A stretch of 52,746 nucleotides of DNA from a virus. The DNA lies in IMG/VR virus record IMGVR_UViG_3300043568_000451, positions 1-52,746 of that record; one strand, given 5' to 3'. How positions within the stretch are numbered: position 1 is the first letter of the stretch; every line of letters starts with the position of its first letter. The notes beneath the pieces are model-generated. The model ran no database searches. It saw only the letters and a program-made list of their open reading frames with translations, and was not told the DNA's origin. The position numbers and the translations under genes were made by a program. Shown here one piece after another: positions 49,685 to 52,746 of the stretch.

Positions 49685-50797
49685 TTACTTCTCTTCTAGG
49701 GCTTTGACTCTCGCTGTAAGCTCTTGTACGGCTTTAATTAATGGTGCCACAAACTGATCATATCTTAGGCCTTGCATAGAATCTTCTTGTGACATATCCA
49801 TTTTTACCCAACCAGCAAAATCTCCAACACCAGATTCATCTAATGCTTGTTTTACTTCTTGGGCAATAAGTCCATAATGTGTTCTTGATCCAGGAATAGA
49901 AACTATGTCTCCCTCAACTACTTCTTTTCCACCTTCAAGGAATTTATATTTTACGGGATTTAAATTATTTATAAAATCAAGGCCAAGTGGAGATGTAACA
50001 ATATCAGTTTTTAATCTTTCATCTGAAGTATTAATGGTTCCAGTATTAGAGTATATTGTTTTCCAGAATCTATTTGATGAAACTCCATTTGGGACATCTG
50101 TTGGCTGCCCCATTGAATAAAGATTGTTTGCAAATGGGTACCAGTTAGAGTTTACTCCGTATCCAGAAGATGTCGGTATATTTAAACTTATTGTTGTTGC
50201 TATTGGGTCAATTGTTGCGCTGTCTCCAGGAATGCCTTGAGGTCCAGTTGGTCCAGTTGCGCCAGTTGCGCCTCTTGGTATTGTAAATGAAAAAATAGCG
50301 TTTGCTGTCGTTCCAGTATTAACAACTGAGGCATTTGTTCCAGCCGCACCAGTTGTAGTTGTTCCAACAGCTACTGTGGCTGGACCTTGAGGTCCAGTTG
50401 GTCCTTGTATGCCTTGCGGACCTTGGGGAAGAACTAAGTTTAATGTTTGTGAAGGACTGGTTCCAGTTATTGTTGCGCTAGCAGAGCCGCCTTCAACAAC
50501 AGTTCCAATATTTAAAACATTAGAGGGACCAGGACCACCAATAATTCCATCAACACCTCTTGGTAATGTTAAATTCAATATAGCATTAGATGCAGTTCCT
50601 ACATTTACAACTGATGCTGGTGTAGCAGCACTAACAGTAGTTACTGTACCTACCGCTAAGGTGCCTGAAGGGCCCTGTGGGCCTGGATTAGCGGCAATGA
50701 ATGTCGCAATGTCAGCGCCAAGGTTTCCTAGGTCTCTAGGTACGTCTGGGGTGTCTGTGTAGTCTGGAAATCTCCAGCCATTTACTCCTGTGCTCAT
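49685..50797 (-). CDS. collagen-like tail fibre with S74 chaperone domain
   Basis: 370 residues. Three modules of about 30 residues (e.g. ASVVNVGTASNAILNLTLPR) alternate with short Gly-X-Y collagen stretches (GPQGPSG, LPQGPQGIQGPTGPQGP, GATGATGPTGPQGIPGD). The last 115 residues form an S74 chaperone (TSDERLKTDIVTSPLGLDFI, LNPVKYKFLEGG, HYGLIAQEVKQALD and a terminal coiled coil); it folds the trimer and cleaves itself. Most prolines sit at the X position of the triplets. Three prolyl-hydroxylase-like genes lie immediately upstream. The ATG is six bases after a -10 box (leaderless). Confidence 0.88.
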   Translation of the reverse strand: MSTGVNGWRFPDYTDTPDVPRDLGNLGADIATFIAANPGPQGPSGTLAVGTVTTVSAATPASVVNVGTASNAILNLTLPRGVDGIIGGPGPSNVLNIGTVVEGGSASATITGTSPSQTLNLVLPQGPQGIQGPTGPQGPATVAVGTTTTGAAGTNASVVNTGTTANAIFSFTIPRGATGATGPTGPQGIPGDSATIDPIATTISLNIPTSSGYGVNSNWYPFANNLYSMGQPTDVPNGVSSNRFWKTIYSNTGTINTSDERLKTDIVTSPLGLDFINNLNPVKYKFLEGGKEVVEGDIVSIPGSRTHYGLIAQEVKQALDESGVGDFAGWVKMDMSQEDSMQGLRYDQFVAPLIKAVQELTARVKALEEK

Positions 50798-50803
50798 TTT
50801 TTT

Positions 50804-50812
50804 ATTATACCA
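50804..50812 (-). promoter_or_regulatory. extended -10 promoter, leaderless start of the collagen-like fibre
   Basis: TGG-TATAAT with the hexamer at 50809-50804, then AAAAAA and ATG at 50797. It overlaps the end of the oxygenase gene. The -35 region is poor (near GTATAT). Spacing of six bases is the same as at 4020, 7400 and 17467. Confidence 0.6.
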
Positions 50813-50817
50813 CCTAT

Positions 50818-51468
50818 CTACTTAATATATACGTGTGCTGGGCTCATGTATCTAGTACCAGACACAATAGGCTTTACTTCGTGTATGTAAGGCTCTTGTG
50901 ATGGAAACATTATTAGGCTTCCAGCTTTTGGCTTTATAGTCACATTATGGTTTGGGAAATTAATCTCTCCGCCCTCATAATCATCATTAATATATGCTAC
51001 TAAAGAAAATGCTAAATCTTTATTTCCATCTTGTCCATCAAAATGTGGGCCCATTGATTGTCCTTCATTCCAGGCTTTTATTGTTATGCGATCAAGATTT
51101 AGGTTATATTTATTTTTATCTAACCTTCTAGATTCCAAATATCTATCGGTGCACATTTGAAAAGCCATTGAAAAACTATTAGCAATATAAAGAGTTTTTT
51201 TATCTACCATGTCAGATCCAGTAGTTTTTTTTAAAGCAGACGCATTTATTGTTTTTGTTTTACCGTATACTAGACTAGAATCATTGCTAGCAGTCCAATT
51301 TTCCCATTTAGATATTCTGGAATATGATTCTGGCTCTTGGTCTATTTTGTCTATAAAATCTTTTAAATGTTCTGGAAAGCTTAATGCATTTTCCCAGTAC
51401 CATATATCTGTTCCCAAAACTTTAAGATCAAACATTATAAATTGCTTAAACTCTACATTGTTTTGCAT
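50818..51468 (-). CDS. 2OG/Fe(II) oxygenase, prolyl 4-hydroxylase-like (4)
   Basis: 216 residues. Iron ligands in GPHFDGQDG (H-x-D), the strand SLVAYINDDYEGGEINFP, the distal histidine in PYIHEVKPI and an arginine ten residues later (SGTRYMSP). The N-terminus includes WYWENALSFPEHLKDFIDKI, as in other members of this family. It ends about 20 bases before the collagen-like fibre start, with the fibre promoter overlapping its end. It is a strong candidate for hydroxylating fibre residues. Confidence 0.87.
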   Translation of the reverse strand: MQNNVEFKQFIMFDLKVLGTDIWYWENALSFPEHLKDFIDKIDQEPESYSRISKWENWTASNDSSLVYGKTKTINASALKKTTGSDMVDKKTLYIANSFSMAFQMCTDRYLESRRLDKNKYNLNLDRITIKAWNEGQSMGPHFDGQDGNKDLAFSLVAYINDDYEGGEINFPNHNVTIKPKAGSLIMFPSQEPYIHEVKPIVSGTRYMSPAHVYIK

Positions 51469-51469
51469 G

Positions 51470-52222
51470 CTATCCTTCTACTTCTGATGCTGGATATACT
51501 TCTCCACGGGGGGTTATTCTTAATCCTTTATTTCTGTAGTCTTCCCACTCAATAGCTTCATCTGCTTGCATTGCTCTAACCTCAGCAAGTTCTGCCGCCC
51601 AAGCATCTCTAACTTCCTGTGGATAATCACTTTCTTCTCTATCATCCCAGAATGATCCAAGAGTGTATCTTATAGATTTTTTAACTGTTGTAACTTCGTG
51701 CATGTTATGGAATCCTCCAGCAAATGTTACTAGGGTTCCAGTTTTTGGAACAATTGTTAATCCATGCTTAAAGTTTAAAATACCATCTTCAAAATCATCG
51801 TTTAAATAAAGAAAAGTTGCATATCTACTTCTAGTAAATGCTCCCGAAACTCCATCATTAGAAGTATTGTCTGAATGCATATTTGCAAAAGCTCCTGGTG
51901 CCCATCTTTGAGAGTGCCAGCTTATCTGCGACATTTGTTCTGGATCTTTACCAGCCATGTCTGCAGTAGCATCTATAACTCTTTGTCTAAGGTCTACAAA
52001 AAAATCTCCTGGTAGGCCACAGGCAATTGTGTCTGGGTCATTTAACTCTGGAGTACCTGATGAGTATGACTCATAAAATGAAATTGGCATCCACTTTAAT
52101 TGTTCTTTTTCCATCTTAATGGCTAGAACATCAATGATTGATTTACATTCATCTGGAGTTAAGAAGTTGTCATATTGCACAATATCTGGCTTGTGTCTAG
52201 TTATAACCATATTTCTTTCCAT
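51470..52222 (-). CDS. 2OG/Fe(II) oxygenase, prolyl 4-hydroxylase-like (5)
   Basis: 250 residues. FANMHSDNTSND supplies HxD, TFLYLNDDFEDGILNF the facial strand, FHNMHEVTTV the distal histidine, and KKSIRYTLGSF the arginine ten residues later. The N-terminus (DNFLTPDECKSIIDVLAIKM) resembles other P4Hs. A C-terminal acidic/arginine tail (EESDYPQEVRDAWAAELAEV) of about 50 residues follows. Coupled closely with the neighbouring oxygenases. ATG at 52222; another ATG five codons later is possible. Confidence 0.87.
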   Translation of the reverse strand: MERNMVITRHKPDIVQYDNFLTPDECKSIIDVLAIKMEKEQLKWMPISFYESYSSGTPELNDPDTIACGLPGDFFVDLRQRVIDATADMAGKDPEQMSQISWHSQRWAPGAFANMHSDNTSNDGVSGAFTRSRYATFLYLNDDFEDGILNFKHGLTIVPKTGTLVTFAGGFHNMHEVTTVKKSIRYTLGSFWDDREESDYPQEVRDAWAAELAEVRAMQADEAIEWEDYRNKGLRITPRGEVYPASEVEG

Positions 52223-52224
52223 AA

Positions 52225-52746
52225 TTACATTATCCCCTTTTCCTTTTCAGCATCAAATGGGACGCCAAATTGCTTTTCAACATGCTCTTCATATGTAACT
52301 GGAACTCCGTCATTAAAATAAACCATGTTTCTTTTATCGTCGTAATCAATTCTTTCTTGCTCCATTTTTGCCCATTTGTAAGCACCAAATTTTCTTTGGT
52401 TGGCAAGCCATTCTTCTGTGCCATTGTGAGGGGTCATTATAAAATTTCTAACAAAAAATTTCTCATTGCTATTAATTGTTTTTACCCCATGATAATATGG
52501 CTCTGTTGAAGGAAATACTAAAATGTCACCAGCTTTTGGCTTATGATTAATGAATTGCCCATTAATATAAAACTCTATATCTCCGCCATCGTAATCATCA
52601 TTAATATACATTGTGCAGGTAATTGAAAATTTATCCCCAGGCATATCTTTTTGTGATGTTATATGGTCTGTATGATACTGCATGGTAAGTTTACTCTTAA
52701 GGTTGTCAACTCCTGCATGATATTTAGAATAAGAGGATCCGCTGAA
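52225..52746 (-). CDS. 2OG/Fe(II) oxygenase, prolyl 4-hydroxylase-like (6), partial
   Basis: The frame is open to the right edge without a stop, so the protein starts beyond the window; at least 173 residues are visible. Iron ligands in QYHTDHIT, strand TCTMYINDDYDGGDIEF, distal histidine in EPYYHGVKTI. At the 2OG position, ten residues later, there is a lysine (NEKFF) instead of the arginine seen in the other five copies, as in vertebrate collagen prolyl 4-hydroxylase. A charged C-terminal tail follows. It heads the oxygenase cluster before the collagen-like fibre. Confidence 0.85.
   Translation of the reverse strand, partial: FSGSSYSKYHAGVDNLKSKLTMQYHTDHITSQKDMPGDKFSITCTMYINDDYDGGDIEFYINGQFINHKPKAGDILVFPSTEPYYHGVKTINSNEKFFVRNFIMTPHNGTEEWLANQRKFGAYKWAKMEQERIDYDDKRNMVYFNDGVPVTYEEHVEKQFGVPFDAEKEKGIM

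Noticed and set aside
1-52746. Integrase, attachment site or immunity repressor indicating a temperate phage
   Set aside because: No integrase or clear CI-like repressor was recognised; the HTH proteins are small and uncertain. Lifestyle cannot be decided from this window.

Overview
The window looks like about 52.7 kb of the genome of a tailed double-stranded DNA phage (Caudoviricetes, siphovirus-like). Essentially every gene lies on the minus strand, packed with ATGA or TAATG stop/start overlaps, and the sequence is AT-rich by eye. Phage hallmarks include both terminase subunits, an HK97-type portal, protease and capsid, a frameshifted tail chaperone pair, a 2493-residue tape measure and several fibres. 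The host is probably an actinobacterium, perhaps an AT-rich freshwater lineage. The clues are several apparently leaderless genes, a DnaE polymerase with a complete PHP metal site, a PduO-type cobalamin adenosyltransferase next to a DUF4430-like exported protein, and DUF6065-like and recA/dnaE/dnaB gene content. The host assignment is inference. Family assignments come from motif recognition; no database search was possible.

Transcription runs from high to low coordinates. From right to left: 52.7-47.9 kb is an adhesion and modification cluster with three 2-oxoglutarate/Fe(II) prolyl-hydroxylase-like genes, a collagen-like S74 fibre and a LamG-like fibre. 47.8-39.3 kb holds portal, protease with a nested scaffold, capsid, neck genes and major tail protein, punctuated by terminator/promoter junctions. 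39.2-23.0 kb holds the tail chaperones (-1 frameshift), tape measure, minor tail proteins, a second S74 fibre and a lectin-like protein. At 22.9 kb a strong promoter with an operator-like palindrome opens the replication half: phosphoesterase, small zinc proteins, DnaB-like helicase, DnaG-like primase, SSB-like protein, DnaE and RecA (22.9-12.7 kb). 12.7-7.4 kb carries nucleases (PD-(D/E)XK types and RuvC-like), another oxygenase, cobalamin-related genes and small membrane proteins. 7.4-4.2 kb holds the terminase subunits with an oxygenase gene between them. 4.2-0 kb holds two tRNAs, a Dps-like protein, a methyltransferase, a GMP reductase/IMP dehydrogenase-like enzyme, another oxygenase behind a structured leader, a staphylococcal-type nuclease, a small heat-shock protein and the start of a P-loop kinase.

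The most striking themes are six separate 2OG/Fe(II) oxygenases, three of them beside a collagen-like fibre; a consistent promoter grammar in which four genes have exactly six bases between the -10 box and ATG (leaderless); promoters whose -35 boxes touch or lie within terminator hairpins; a possible cobalamin module; and recoding or nested translation (frameshifted tail chaperone, internal scaffold start).
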